From NCBI RefSeq assembly GCF_002727185.1, contig NZ_NIZW01000016.1, positions 62,001 through 126,000 of the forward strand: 64,000 nucleotides of DNA, written 5' to 3'. How positions within the stretch are numbered: the stretch's first letter is position 1; every line of letters starts with the position of its first letter. Shown here piece after piece: positions 54,373 to 63,722 of this stretch. Source of the DNA: Rhodopirellula bahusiensis. Lineage in GTDB: Bacteria; Planctomycetota; Planctomycetia; Pirellulales; Pirellulaceae. The position numbers and the translations under genes are program-made. The notes below the pieces were generated by a model, which did not search any database, was not told the DNA's origin, and worked only from the letters and a program-made list of their open reading frames with translations.

Positions 54373-54552
54373 GACTTGCGTCATCCATCCTTGGAAGGGT
54401 AGCCCACCAGTTTGCTACATGCCCCCAATTTGGCGATTTCGATTAGCCAATTGCAGGCGTGGAACTTTGATGCGACTAACTGTCCATCCGTTCTAGCAAT
54501 CGAAAATCGACGGTTAAGCAAAACTCCGGTCGGCACTACAATATGAAATTCT

Positions 54553-54578
54553 GATTCAACCGCTTCAAAGCGTGAATC
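54553..54578 (+). promoter_or_regulatory. hairpin in the SCO1 leader
   Basis: GATTCA-AC-CGCTT-CA-AAGCG-TGAATC folds as a 6-bp plus 5-bp stem with a 2-nt bulge, about 40 bp upstream of the SCO1 start. It could affect mRNA stability or mark a binding site. Confidence 0.4.
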
Positions 54579-54618
54579 GGAGCTCAACGAAATAACAACT
54601 CCGTCAGGGCTATTCGCC

Positions 54619-55314
54619 ATGAAGACATTCACTCACATCGCACTGATTCTCGTCGCTGGAGTCGTCTTGGGACTGGTCGTTCGCCAGTTCCGCAATTCAG
54701 CGGTTCGAACCGACGGTCCAGGCGCGGACGAAGTGGTTTACGGAAACGACAACGCCGTGGTCGACAATGCAACGCTTCGACCGGAAGACGTTGCCAACGA
54801 CACGCCCTCCAAACCACCTGAAGATGTCGAATGGCTCAGTGAGTTCGAACTGCTCGAACGCAGTGGCGAAATGGTTTCCACCGACGACTTGAAGGGTGCC
54901 CCCTACGTCGTCAGTTTTTTCTTCAGCACGTGCCCCAGCATCTGTGTCTCTCAGAACCAAAAGCTAAAAGAATTGCAGGACGAATTTGAAGGTCGTGGCG
55001 TTCGCTTTGTAGCAATCTCGGTCGACCCAGAAACGGACACGCCCGAAGTCCTTCGCGAGTACGCCGCACGGTTTGGAGCCGATCAGGACCAGTGGTTGTT
55101 CCTGACCGGTGAGTTGAATTACATCCGTCGCATCGGTGCAGAAATCTTTCAACAACCGGTCAACAAGCAATTTCACACCGAGCGGTTTGTGCTGGTGGAT
55201 CCGGACGGGAAAATTGAGGGCTTCTACAACTGGCCTGAAAAACGTCAACTGGAGAAATTGAAAGAGAGCATCGAATCGATGCTCCAAGAAGAAGCCTCCT
55301 CGAAGAAGTCTTGA
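54619..55314 (+). CDS. SCO1/SenC-family copper chaperone for cytochrome oxidase
   Basis: 231 aa. N-terminal anchor IALILVAGVVLGLVV. Thioredoxin fold with the copper-binding CxxxC (Cys105 and Cys109 in STCPSICV) and His186 in NKQFHTERFVLVD; also FFFSTCPSIC and VAISVDPETDTPEVL. It delivers copper to the CuA centre of cytochrome c oxidase. The DUF420 gene starts 3 bp after its stop, an arrangement seen in oxidase assembly operons. Confidence 0.94.
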   Translation: MKTFTHIALILVAGVVLGLVVRQFRNSAVRTDGPGADEVVYGNDNAVVDNATLRPEDVANDTPSKPPEDVEWLSEFELLERSGEMVSTDDLKGAPYVVSFFFSTCPSICVSQNQKLKELQDEFEGRGVRFVAISVDPETDTPEVLREYAARFGADQDQWLFLTGELNYIRRIGAEIFQQPVNKQFHTERFVLVDPDGKIEGFYNWPEKRQLEKLKESIESMLQEEASSKKS

Positions 55315-55317
55315 TTC

Positions 55318-55770
55318 ATGTGGGATACCCTGGCGGCCAACTTGCCGCACCTCAACGCCGCCTTGAATTTGATCGCCACAATCTTTCTCGGTCTCGGCCT
55401 GTACTACATCAAAAATGGCCGAGCCAAGATTCACAAGCAGATGATGCTGCGTGCCTTTGGCGTCAGCATGCTGTTCCTGCTGTGCTACTTGCTCCACAAA
55501 TTCGCGTTGTATCAATCGACGGGTGAGTTCAATCGACGATTTCCCAAGGACGCTCCCGATGCGGCCCGCTACACCTATTTGTCGATTTTGATCCCTCACA
55601 TCCTGTTGGCCATCGCGGTGCCGTTTTTGGCTCTGCGAGCAATCTACTTGGCCAAAAACGGTCGTATCGTGGCCCACAAAAAGCTGGTTCGGATCGCCTA
55701 CCCGATCTGGATGTACGTGTCTGTCACGGGCGTCCTGGTCTATCTGATGCTTTATCAGTTGTACGCGTGA
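55318..55770 (+). CDS. DUF420 membrane protein (cytochrome oxidase assembly-associated)
   Basis: 150 aa from ATG 55318. Four TM segments: LNLIATIFLGLGLYYI, LRAFGVSMLFLLCYLLHKF, LSILIPHILLAIAVPFLAL and IAYPIWMYVSVTGVLVYLML. Conserved DUF420 features include NGRAKIHKQMMLRAF, HILLAI and HKKLVRIAYPIWMYVSVTG. The family often sits beside SCO1 and heme A genes and is thought to take part in oxidase biogenesis; the biochemical role is unknown. Confidence 0.9.
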   Translation: MWDTLAANLPHLNAALNLIATIFLGLGLYYIKNGRAKIHKQMMLRAFGVSMLFLLCYLLHKFALYQSTGEFNRRFPKDAPDAARYTYLSILIPHILLAIAVPFLALRAIYLAKNGRIVAHKKLVRIAYPIWMYVSVTGVLVYLMLYQLYA

Positions 55771-55786
55771 CAATCTGAAACAATGG

Positions 55787-55812
55787 ATTGCCGCGAACGT
55801 TGGTGCGGCAAT
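55787..55812 (+). terminator. possible terminator after the SCO1-DUF420 pair
   Basis: ATTGCCGC and GCGGCAAT form a perfect 8-bp stem with a 10-nt loop, 16 bp after the DUF420 stop. It has no T tract, so it is only a candidate factor-dependent terminator. Confidence 0.45.
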
Positions 55813-55916
55813 TGCGTACTAAAGGTCATGGTGCAGCGAGTGTCTGCCCAATTGGCTTTTTGATGTCGCGAACAAACGTTTCCGGCTGTCAAAACGGCTG
55901 ATTCTCGGCGTTTCGC

Positions 55917-55939
55917 GGTCTGTTCATCAAAAACAGACC
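55917..55939 (+). promoter_or_regulatory. hairpin upstream of the zinc peptidase gene
   Basis: GGTCTGTT and AACAGACC pair as a perfect 8-bp stem around CATCAAA, 48 bp upstream of the peptidase ATG. It could be an operator dyad or a leader hairpin. Confidence 0.35.
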
Positions 55940-55987
55940 AAGCGGCCGAACGCGTTTGCTATCGATGTTTCAGGGAACAATCCTTCG

Positions 55988-56662
55988 ATGGGTATCTACT
56001 TCCTTTTCGTTTTGCCTCCGTTTCTGTTGGGCTTGTATGCTCAGTGGAAGGTGAAATCGTCGTTCGCAGCGATGGCGCAGGTGCCCGCACGCATGTCAGG
56101 CGCCGAAGCCGCCCGACGTATGCTCGACCACGGCGGTTTGCAGTCGGTTGGCATCGAACGAATCGCTGGTCAACTGTCGGACCATTATGACCCTCGATCC
56201 AAAGTGCTGCGTCTCAGTGAAGACGTCTACTCAGGGCGTTCGATGGCAGCACTTGGTGTGGCATGCCACGAGGCTGGCCATGCCTTTCAAGATGCCAAGC
56301 ATTACGCTCCGTTGGTGGTTCGCAACCTGGCAGTTCCCGCCGCGAATTTCGGCAGCGGAATCGGTGCGACGTTGCTGATGGTCGGTGTGTTGTTGTCGCT
56401 TCCACCGTTGATGTGGATCGGCGTGATCCTGTTTTCGGCCGTCGTGTTTTTCCAAGTCGTCAATTTGCCGGTGGAATTCAACGCGTCCAGTCGTGCTCGA
56501 GAGCACTTGGTCGAGTATGGTTTGATCACGGCGCAGGAAGAACAATATGTTGCAAAGGTTCTGAATGCTGCCGCATTGACTTATGTTGCCGCGACATTGC
56601 AATCGATCATGACGCTGGCGTATTACCTTTTGATTCTCACCGGTGGCCGACGTAGTGATTGA
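55988..56662 (+). CDS. YugP-type neutral zinc metallopeptidase
   Basis: 224 aa. An N-terminal TM ([15 protein letters not shown]) precedes a catalytic domain with HEAGH (His94, Glu95, His98) in [13 protein letters not shown] and the downstream glutamate in [15 protein letters not shown]. Two further TM hairpins surround it ([32 protein letters not shown]). This is the PF04298 pattern: membrane proteases with few known substrates. Its last 20 bases overlap the dehydratase ORF start, suggesting coupling. Confidence 0.92.
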   Translation: MGIYFLFVLPPFLLGLYAQWKVKSSFAAMAQVPARMSGAEAARRMLDHGGLQSVGIERIAGQLSDHYDPRSKVLRLSEDVYSGRSMAALGVACHEAGHAFQDAKHYAPLVVRNLAVPAANFGSGIGATLLMVGVLLSLPPLMWIGVILFSAVVFFQVVNLPVEFNASSRAREHLVEYGLITAQEEQYVAKVLNAAALTYVAATLQSIMTLAYYLLILTGGRRSD

Positions 56663-58658
56663 CCCTTCTGATTACTTTGCCGCTTTGGATGCCCCCGAGA
56701 CGCTGGCAACCAAAGCGGATGGTCCCGATGGCAAACTTCCGCTTTCCGATGAGATCCTTCGATCTTGGACCAGCGGTGACCTGTTCGGACTGACCCAAAG
56801 TGTCGGAATGGGATTCGACCCACGTCGAGTCCTCGGCGATCAGTACTTGATCCTCAGCACCCAAGGCGGGGTGCGCAACCCGGACGGCACGCCACAGGCT
56901 CTCGGTTATCACACCGGGCACTGGGAAGTCGGCCTGCTTGGCCAAGCCGCCGCGGAACAAATCGAACGTGACGGCGGAGTTCCCTTCGCCGCGTTTGTCA
57001 GCGACCCGTGCGATGGTCGTACGCAAGGCACGCACGGCATGTTTGACTCGCTGCCGTATCGCAACGACGCCGCAATCGTGATGCGCCGGTTGATTCGATC
57101 GCTTCCGCGTCGCAAAGGCGTGATCGGAATCGCGACGTGCGACAAAGGCTTGCCCGCCATGATGATGGCCCTCGCTGGAACCGGGCACCTGGCCAATGTG
57201 CTGGTTCCCGGAGGCGTGACTTTGCCGCCGACCGTTGGTGAGGACGCCGGCAAAGTTCAAACCATCGGAGCACGCTACAGCCGTGGTGAGATGAGTCTGG
57301 AAGAAGCTTCCGTGGCCGGCTGCAAGGCTTGCGGAACACCCGGCGGAGGATGCCAGTTCCTGGGCACGGCGGCGACCAGTCAAGTGATCGCGGAAGCCCT
57401 CGGCATGACGGTTCCACACGCGGCTCTGGCTCCCAGCGGACAACCAATCTGGACTCGGCTGGCTCGCGATGCGGCCGCAACCGCCGCGGCGATGCATACT
57501 TCGGGATTGTCGCTGCATGATGTCCTGACCGACAAAGCATTTGAAAACGCGATGCTGATGCACGCGGCAGTGGGTGGCAGCACAAACCTTTTGCTGCACA
57601 TTCCAGCCGTGGCCGCAGCGGCGGGAAGACGTCGCCCGACCGCAGAGGACTTCCGCCGGATCAATCAATCAGTCCCGCGATTTGTCGACTGTTTGCCCAA
57701 CGGCCCGGTTGGGCATCCAACCGTTCGATTGTTCTTGGCCGGCGGTGTTCCGGAGGTCGCTTGGCACCTACGCGAAGCAGGGCTGTGGAACGCGGACGAA
57801 AAAACCGTGACCGGTTTGACTTGGAATGAGCTACTCGATCAGTGGCAAAATTCAGAACGCCGCGAAGTGTGTCGTGAGCGTTTGCGAGCGGCGGACGGAG
57901 TCGATCCCGATGAAGTCATCTTGCCACCCGCGATTGCGAAAGAGCGTGGGCTGACAAGCACGGTTTGTTTCCCATCCGGAAACCTTTGTCCCGAAGGCTC
58001 GGTTATCAAAGCCACTTCGATCGATCCAACGGTGATCGATGATGACGGAGTCTATCGCAAACGCGGACGGGCTCGAGTTTTTTCAAAAGAAAGCGACGCC
58101 ATCGCCGCGGTGAAGGGGCAATCCGAAAAACCGATCGAAGCCGGCGACGTGATTGTCTTGATCGGTCGCGGTCCAATCGGATGCGGCATGGAGGAGACTT
58201 ACCAAATCACATCGGCACTGAAGTATCTGTCCTTTGGCAAGCATGTCGCTCTTGTCACCGATGCACGCTTCTCGGGCGTCAGCACGGGCGCCTGCGTCGG
58301 ACACGTTGGCCCCGAGGCTCTCGCCGGTGGTCCGATCGGACGAGTGCGTGATGGCGACACGGTCGAGCTCATCATCGACCGCAACACGCTGGATGGACAA
58401 GTTGACCTGGTCGCCACGGTCGACGGAATCGATCCTGTCGAAGCTTTGCGAACACGCTCGATTGCAGAAGGATTGGATCGCGATGAAAACATCCCCGATG
58501 ACACTCGATTGTGGGCGGCTCTACAGCAGGTTGGCGGTGGGTCTTGGGGCGGATGCACTTATGACGTGGACAAGATCATTGAAACGTTGAATGCAGGCCA
58601 AGCCGCACTCGCGGCGAAGAGCTCCGAGAAGTCTCAGGAAGAGGTCAACGCGAAATGA
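56643..58658 (+). CDS. IlvD/Edd-superfamily dehydratase, YjhG/YagF type
   Basis: 671 aa from GTG 56643, overlapping the peptidase end by 20 bp; GTG 56655 is an alternative. Fe-S dehydratase features: [96 protein letters not shown] and [20 protein letters not shown]. Length and motif wording fit the YjhG/YagF sugar-acid (D-xylonate-type) dehydratase branch better than IlvD (about 560 aa) or Edd. It would dehydrate an aldonic acid; the exact sugar is unknown. Confidence 0.88.
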   Translation: MADVVIDPSDYFAALDAPETLATKADGPDGKLPLSDEILRSWTSGDLFGLTQSVGMGFDPRRVLGDQYLILSTQGGVRNPDGTPQALGYHTGHWEVGLLGQAAAEQIERDGGVPFAAFVSDPCDGRTQGTHGMFDSLPYRNDAAIVMRRLIRSLPRRKGVIGIATCDKGLPAMMMALAGTGHLANVLVPGGVTLPPTVGEDAGKVQTIGARYSRGEMSLEEASVAGCKACGTPGGGCQFLGTAATSQVIAEALGMTVPHAALAPSGQPIWTRLARDAAATAAAMHTSGLSLHDVLTDKAFENAMLMHAAVGGSTNLLLHIPAVAAAAGRRRPTAEDFRRINQSVPRFVDCLPNGPVGHPTVRLFLAGGVPEVAWHLREAGLWNADEKTVTGLTWNELLDQWQNSERREVCRERLRAADGVDPDEVILPPAIAKERGLTSTVCFPSGNLCPEGSVIKATSIDPTVIDDDGVYRKRGRARVFSKESDAIAAVKGQSEKPIEAGDVIVLIGRGPIGCGMEETYQITSALKYLSFGKHVALVTDARFSGVSTGACVGHVGPEALAGGPIGRVRDGDTVELIIDRNTLDGQVDLVATVDGIDPVEALRTRSIAEGLDRDENIPDDTRLWAALQQVGGGSWGGCTYDVDKIIETLNAGQAALAAKSSEKSQEEVNAK

Positions 58659-59059
58659 GTGCTCCTGAACGCAACATACAAGACCCAATCGCGTATTCTC
58701 CCTCCGCGATTGAACGGGAAGGCGAACGCGGCATCCGGATCGTCTGGAGTGACGGCGAGTCGACCTCCTGGACCGCTCGCGAATTGCGAGACGCTTGTCC
58801 TTGTGCGACTTGCCGTGAAAAACGCGGCGAGACCGGCGGGCATGAAGCGGTGACGCTCACGGACAAAAATGCCGAATCCGCGAGCGGCAAGAAATCGCCT
58901 CAGCCACTCGGGTTGCCAGTCTTGAGTGCTGCAGAAGCTCGTCCGCTCACGATTGAATCGATGCGGCCCGTGGGAACCTATGCCTACAACATCGGCTTCA
59001 GCGATGGACACTCATCCGGCCTGTTCACGTTTGAACGACTGCGACGTTCTTCCGAGTGA
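58655..59059 (+). CDS. DUF971 (GBBH-like N-terminal domain) protein
   Basis: 134 aa from ATG 58655, overlapping the dehydratase stop by 4 bp. DUF971 hallmarks: [29 protein letters not shown] with a three-Cys metal-binding cluster, then [25 protein letters not shown]. The domain occurs near Fe-S enzymes and MRP/ApbC proteins, so help for the dehydratase Fe-S cluster is a reasonable guess. Its 3' end overlaps the convergent transglutaminase gene by 35 bp. Confidence 0.9.
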   Translation: MSAPERNIQDPIAYSPSAIEREGERGIRIVWSDGESTSWTARELRDACPCATCREKRGETGGHEAVTLTDKNAESASGKKSPQPLGLPVLSAAEARPLTIESMRPVGTYAYNIGFSDGHSSGLFTFERLRRSSE

Positions 59060-61283
59060 GTGACGCCGTCACGGGGTCCCCGCGGTAGCACTGAACCGCA
59101 TGATCACGGTACCAATTCGCAGCTCTCAACAACTCCTCGTGAAATTGGCTGGCGATCGCTTCTGACTCGAGCCGGCCGGCAAACGCATGAAGCGTTTCGC
59201 TGGGACGTCGCACCCAACCGAGTCGTCGAATGCGTCGATCCATCCGCCGCCGTTCCGCTGCCAACAGAACGCTGCGTTGATCATCGGTTTTCTTTCGGTT
59301 GCGTCGCCACAGCACCGTCACCAAAAAAATCAACAACGGAACTTGCAACCACCGGAACAACGTCACCAACGTGTCAGTCGTTCTCACCGAAGCCCACCAA
59401 CTTAGAATCGGCGCAAACCAACTCGTCGTGATATCCTCGGCTTGCTCGCTGCTTCCGCCACCTCCAGCACTCGCCAGCAAAACCTCTTCGTGTTGCATGG
59501 AGAGATAAGACCGCCCCGGAGTCGACTCCACCGGCAACCATCGAGAAACCTCTTTGTCGTAGTACTCCACCCAAGCGTGAGCGTCCCGGTTGCGAGCCAA
59601 GAACGTGTCGCCCGCATCATTGAGCTCATCCATGATGTATCCCGTCACATAGCGTGTCGGGATATCAACGGTTCGCAACATCAATGCCGTCGCACTGGCA
59701 AACAACTCGCAGTGAGCCGGATGTCGATTTTGAATGAAGTAGGTCAGCGGATCGATTTTTCTCGAAACGGTCACCGGATCGAGCGAGTATTCGTAGTTAT
59801 TTTGAAAATAAAGAGCGACTCGCTCGGCGCGTTCGGCATCCGTTTTCGCACCATTCATCAAACTTTCCGTCAGAGCTTCGATCTCAGAATGGATCTCAGA
59901 TTCCACACGAACCAAGGCTTCCCGATCTTCTTCGCTCAAGTTTTCCGCCGGCGGGTTTTCTTGGACTCCGACCACCCAGGGCCAGCGAACTTCGACGCCG
60001 TAGCCGAGCAAGCCGTGCGGCGTGATACCAACACCATCGCCCGCCAATTCAACCCAGCGAGCTGACGCGGGCAAGAACACTTTCTGGCCTTTGGTTGGCT
60101 CGCCATGAATTTCAACCGTTCCAACAAACCGCCCGCCACCCAGGTCGTTGCCTTCGACACCGTTCCAGTTCATCAATTCAATGGAGGTATCAACCTCGTC
60201 GTCCAACGACCCGAATCGCATCGAATAGCGTTGGCGAACGTGATCGTCCGGATTCTGAAGCGGCATGGTTGCAACACCACTGGGTCGCAAAAAGCGAGCT
60301 TCCGCGATCCGCCGGACACCGCTGCCGGGAGGCGACTGGAAGATCCACTTGCGAGACGTTCTCCAACGTCCGTTGCTATAGGAATCGTAGACATTCCCGC
60401 GAAGGTACCCGGGCTCGGTCTTTGCAAAACCTCTCAACGCAACCGCCGCAGGATCGCTGAGAATGGACTCACGAACGTTGCCCAGTCGCGACCCGCTGAC
60501 GTAACGGTCGGTTCCGCCCCAACCTCGGCTGGTGGTCGCCTCCAATCGATCATTGAGTTGAGCCATCACCCCGGCTTGAACATCCGGCAAAAACCAAATC
60601 GTGGCGTGGGTCGTCGCGGAGGCCGCGATCAGCATGGCGAATAGCGCCATGAACCGATACAGCCCACCACCAATCCGCTTCGGTGTGTCTTCGTACGACG
60701 GAAGGCCCGCGACAGACTGACTCTTCAGCTTTTCGTGGTTCATCGCCCGTGTGGCCAGCACGAACCCGATGCACACCATCAAACCCAATGCCGTTTGTGC
60801 GGTGACGGTTGTGCTGAGTCCGCCACCCGCGACGGACATCAACATCACGAGCATCCCTAGCACCAACATCATGACGTGACCTCTTCGAGGCCAGTGCATC
60901 CACAACACGCACATCAACATGAAGGCCGCGTGACCGATCGAATCCACCGCCACCAACAGCACGTTGGGCGTTCCTTGCAAGGCAGGATAAAAACGCCATG
61001 CGAAGACAATCAGAACCGAGCCCAAGAGCGAACCAAAGAGCACGACACCGCGAGCCATGCGAATTTTCCAATTCGCGATCGAAACGACCGGCTCCGGCCA
61101 ACGAAGGCGAATCGAGACCACAACTATGAGAGTGATCGTGGCGACGAAAAGACAGGCCGGCGAAGTCACGAACGTGCTGCCCAAGAACCACGCCAGTGCA
61201 AGCGTCAATGCACCCAGCACCACTCGATCATCCGCAAACCAATCTCGCCATTCCTTCGGCTCTTCGTGCGTCAAAGATGTCAT
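59025..61283 (-). CDS. TgpA-like membrane transglutaminase (DUF3488 + transglutaminase core)
   Basis: 752 aa. Six to seven N-terminal TM segments in the first 230 residues (VLGALTLALAWFLGSTFV, MLVLGMLVMLMSVAGG, FMALFAMLIAASATT). A large outer domain contains the transglutaminase core PAHCELFASATALMLRT (Cys), RDAHAWVEYYD (His) and WLPVESTPG (Asp-type position filled by Glu/Ser), so catalysis is possible but the third residue should be checked. A C-terminal TM (VPLLIFLVTVLWRR) leads to a short cytoplasmic tail. The start overlaps the DUF58 stop by 4 bp. MoxR-DUF58-TgpA sets are common; their job is unsettled. Confidence 0.9.
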   Translation of the reverse strand: MTSLTHEEPKEWRDWFADDRVVLGALTLALAWFLGSTFVTSPACLFVATITLIVVVSIRLRWPEPVVSIANWKIRMARGVVLFGSLLGSVLIVFAWRFYPALQGTPNVLLVAVDSIGHAAFMLMCVLWMHWPRRGHVMMLVLGMLVMLMSVAGGGLSTTVTAQTALGLMVCIGFVLATRAMNHEKLKSQSVAGLPSYEDTPKRIGGGLYRFMALFAMLIAASATTHATIWFLPDVQAGVMAQLNDRLEATTSRGWGGTDRYVSGSRLGNVRESILSDPAAVALRGFAKTEPGYLRGNVYDSYSNGRWRTSRKWIFQSPPGSGVRRIAEARFLRPSGVATMPLQNPDDHVRQRYSMRFGSLDDEVDTSIELMNWNGVEGNDLGGGRFVGTVEIHGEPTKGQKVFLPASARWVELAGDGVGITPHGLLGYGVEVRWPWVVGVQENPPAENLSEEDREALVRVESEIHSEIEALTESLMNGAKTDAERAERVALYFQNNYEYSLDPVTVSRKIDPLTYFIQNRHPAHCELFASATALMLRTVDIPTRYVTGYIMDELNDAGDTFLARNRDAHAWVEYYDKEVSRWLPVESTPGRSYLSMQHEEVLLASAGGGGSSEQAEDITTSWFAPILSWWASVRTTDTLVTLFRWLQVPLLIFLVTVLWRRNRKKTDDQRSVLLAAERRRMDRRIRRLGWVRRPSETLHAFAGRLESEAIASQFHEELLRAANWYRDHAVQCYRGDPVTASLTRKNVAVVQT

Positions 61284-62611
61284 GAAAGCACCTCCGCCGA
61301 TTTCTTTTCATTGCTAGAAACGGCCATTCCACCAAATACGTCCCGCGGTTCTTCGTTGATATCCAGCCACATCAAATCGGGCAGATGAGAGAGGTCAGCT
61401 GCATCGCGATCGCGACGAGAAAAAACGACCCCATGAAAAGTGCCACCGGCCTGCGGCATCGCGTGCAGGACATCCTGAGCAGTGGACGCATCCACCGGTT
61501 CGGCTTCGGCGAGTGCCATCAACAAGGGCATCGGGTCGGAAGCTCCTTCGCACAACACCGACCGCAAGTCCCCATTGCGTTCCTGACTTTGAATCACCGA
61601 AGGCGCCCGCCAAGGAACGATCAAACGCACTTGCACGTTGGCTCCCACCAAAGTTTCCAATCCCGCCGAAGCGATCGACAACAAACGTTCCAACGACGCG
61701 TCTTCATCGTCCGTATAGCGACGCCAACGCGAAACCGACACAACACTCGCCTCCGACTCAACGGGAGTCGTGTCGATGAATACAGTCACGGTTTGTTTGG
61801 CCGCTGAATTGAACTCACGCAGGATGGGTTTGCCCAATCGAGCCCACGAGGCAAAGTCCCAACGGCGAACCGGCATCCCGGCTCGATATTCGCGACTGCC
61901 GACGTAGTGCTGGTGATCACCTTGAGACAAACCGACCGCCAGTCCTCTCAGACTTGTATGTATGACTTGCCATGCCGTCTCGCTGTCCCAATCGAGCCTC
62001 CTCGGTGTGATCACCATCGACTCGCCACTGTCGATCCACTGCGTCGACCGAAACAAATGAAAGGGAAACAACGATTCGACTCGCGCAGGCGGCATCTCAT
62101 GCACACCCCGCCTGAGAAACGTCAACGATTGCTCCAACGTTGCCGTCGCACCCGAGGCGATCTCAGGAATCCACTGCATCGCCGACGCATCCAAGGGCAT
62201 CTCAATGTCTCGCCGACCATTTTTTCGGCGGCTCGGATCCAATCCCACACACAAGCTCATTGCGGGCAAGCGACCTTGGTGAATCAGTGAGACGCGAGCC
62301 ACAAAGCTCTCACCCGCTCGAACCGCCAATGGAACATCCAACGTCACCTTCAAACGAGGTGACATGATTCGGTTGATCACCCAACCAACCACGAACATTG
62401 CGAAACAGGCGGCGAACGTTCCCATCCATGGATAGCCCCAGACAATGTTCAGCGACACGATTCCCATTAGCAGCAAGGTCACCGATCCACCGGTCATGCT
62501 CCGGCGCAGCGCCAACCACCAAACGATGGGATTGCACCATCGAAGGGCTTTCAACAACAAGCGTCTTCGCGACCAATGCGTTTTCCGCGATGCAGAGGCT
62601 TCCCGTTTCAT
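61280..62611 (-). CDS. DUF58 domain membrane protein
   Basis: 443 aa. Two TM segments near residues 42-78 (MTGGSVTLLLMGIVSLNIVW and MGTFAACFAMFVVGWVI). The DUF58 motif is the modified SREYRAGMPVRRWDFASWARLGKPILREF, followed by VTVFIDTTPVE with a degenerate MIDAS-like site. Partner of the MoxR ATPase and the transglutaminase in the same minus-strand operon; 10 bp from the MoxR stop. Confidence 0.9.
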   Translation of the reverse strand: MKREASASRKTHWSRRRLLLKALRWCNPIVWWLALRRSMTGGSVTLLLMGIVSLNIVWGYPWMGTFAACFAMFVVGWVINRIMSPRLKVTLDVPLAVRAGESFVARVSLIHQGRLPAMSLCVGLDPSRRKNGRRDIEMPLDASAMQWIPEIASGATATLEQSLTFLRRGVHEMPPARVESLFPFHLFRSTQWIDSGESMVITPRRLDWDSETAWQVIHTSLRGLAVGLSQGDHQHYVGSREYRAGMPVRRWDFASWARLGKPILREFNSAAKQTVTVFIDTTPVESEASVVSVSRWRRYTDDEDASLERLLSIASAGLETLVGANVQVRLIVPWRAPSVIQSQERNGDLRSVLCEGASDPMPLLMALAEAEPVDASTAQDVLHAMPQAGGTFHGVVFSRRDRDAADLSHLPDLMWLDINEEPRDVFGGMAVSSNEKKSAEVLS

Positions 62612-62621
62612 TGGTCACCTT

Positions 62622-63638
62622 TCAAACCGGGACGGGGACTTGATCCACGATGGACGCAACGATTTGACGACTCTCGTTCGATGTCGCGGTTCCGTGACGC
62701 GTGCTCACTCGGTGAGCCAAGACCGCCGTTGCCAATTGCTGCACATCATCGGGTAAGACAAAGTCACGGCCCATCAACACAGCGCGAGCCTGGGATGCAC
62801 GCATCAACATTTTGCTGCCCCGTGGACTGCATCCCACACGCAATCGAGAATCTTGTCGCGTCGCGGTGGCCAAGGCGACGACATAGGCCGCGACCTTTCG
62901 ATCCGTTTGAATTTGACGCACCCAGGTTTGCAAGTGCGTCAGCTCTTCGGCCTGCATGACTGGCTGCAGACCTTCGACTGGTTCAGCTTCGGATTGCTCC
63001 AGCAACAAATCGATTTCGCTATCCGTGTCGGGGTAATCCATCGACAAACGAAACAAAAACCGGTCAAGCTGTGATTCCGGCAACGGGAAAGTGCCTTCGA
63101 ATCCGGCTGGGTTCTGCGTCGCAATCACCATGAATGGATGCTTCAAGTCATAGCGGTCACCATCGATCGTGACCTGAGATTCCGCCATCGCTTCCAACAA
63201 CGCACTTTGCGTTCGCGGTGAAGCTCGGTTGACTTCATCCGCCACCAACAGATTGCAAAACACCGGTCCGGGTCGAAACTCAAACTCGCCTTTGGACTGC
63301 AAGTAGATCGGGCCACCTAAGATGTCCGCCGGCAACAAGTCAGGGGTGCACTGAATACGTTGATATTCCAGATCGATCAGTCGCGAAACAGATTTCGCGA
63401 GCGTCGTCTTGCCCACGCCAGGGACGTCTTCGAGCAACACGGATCCTTCCGCCAAGAGTGCGATCAAGACGGCCTCGATCACATCATCTTTCCCGCGGAT
63501 GACCTGACGCAATCGCGTGGAAACCTCTTGAAGATGACGCCAAGGGAGCTGCAGCTCGTCCGGCAAATTGGACTTGGGACTTTGGGACGCTGTCAACGTT
63601 TCCGTTTCAGGCGTCACTTGTTGAGCAGGAGAATACAA
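62622..63638 (-). CDS. MoxR-family AAA+ ATPase
   Basis: 338 aa from TTG 63638 (MYSPAQQVTPET); the GTG for Val8 is an alternative. AAA+ signatures: VIRGKDDVIEAVLIALLAEGSVLLEDVPGVGKTTLAK (Walker A GVGKTT), GPVFCNLLVADEVNRASPRTQSALLEAM (Walker B LVADEVNR), sensor 1 VIATQNP and a C-terminal lid with SRQIVASIVDQ. It heads the MoxR-DUF58-TgpA set; MoxR ATPases act as chaperone-like remodelers. Confidence 0.93.
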   Translation of the reverse strand: MYSPAQQVTPETETLTASQSPKSNLPDELQLPWRHLQEVSTRLRQVIRGKDDVIEAVLIALLAEGSVLLEDVPGVGKTTLAKSVSRLIDLEYQRIQCTPDLLPADILGGPIYLQSKGEFEFRPGPVFCNLLVADEVNRASPRTQSALLEAMAESQVTIDGDRYDLKHPFMVIATQNPAGFEGTFPLPESQLDRFLFRLSMDYPDTDSEIDLLLEQSEAEPVEGLQPVMQAEELTHLQTWVRQIQTDRKVAAYVVALATATRQDSRLRVGCSPRGSKMLMRASQARAVLMGRDFVLPDDVQQLATAVLAHRVSTRHGTATSNESRQIVASIVDQVPVPV

Positions 63639-63722
63639 AACGAATCACTCAAGATGAGAGGACAAGTGAAATGCAAAGGAGTTCCGGTTGAACCAGGGCT
63701 TCGTAAAAGACGCCGGATTCAA

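Larger units (their letters stand above)
54293..54618. other. divergent intergenic region with two inverted repeats
   Basis: 326 bp without a credible gene. It must contain promoters for the esterase (leftward) and SCO1 (rightward). Two inverted repeats stand out and are listed separately: 54348-54372 and 54553-54578. No confident -35/-10 or sigma-54 element was found. Confidence 0.5.

Noticed and set aside
56637-57668. 343-residue minus-strand ORF
   Set aside because: Antisense to the dehydratase, which has a complete set of family motifs.
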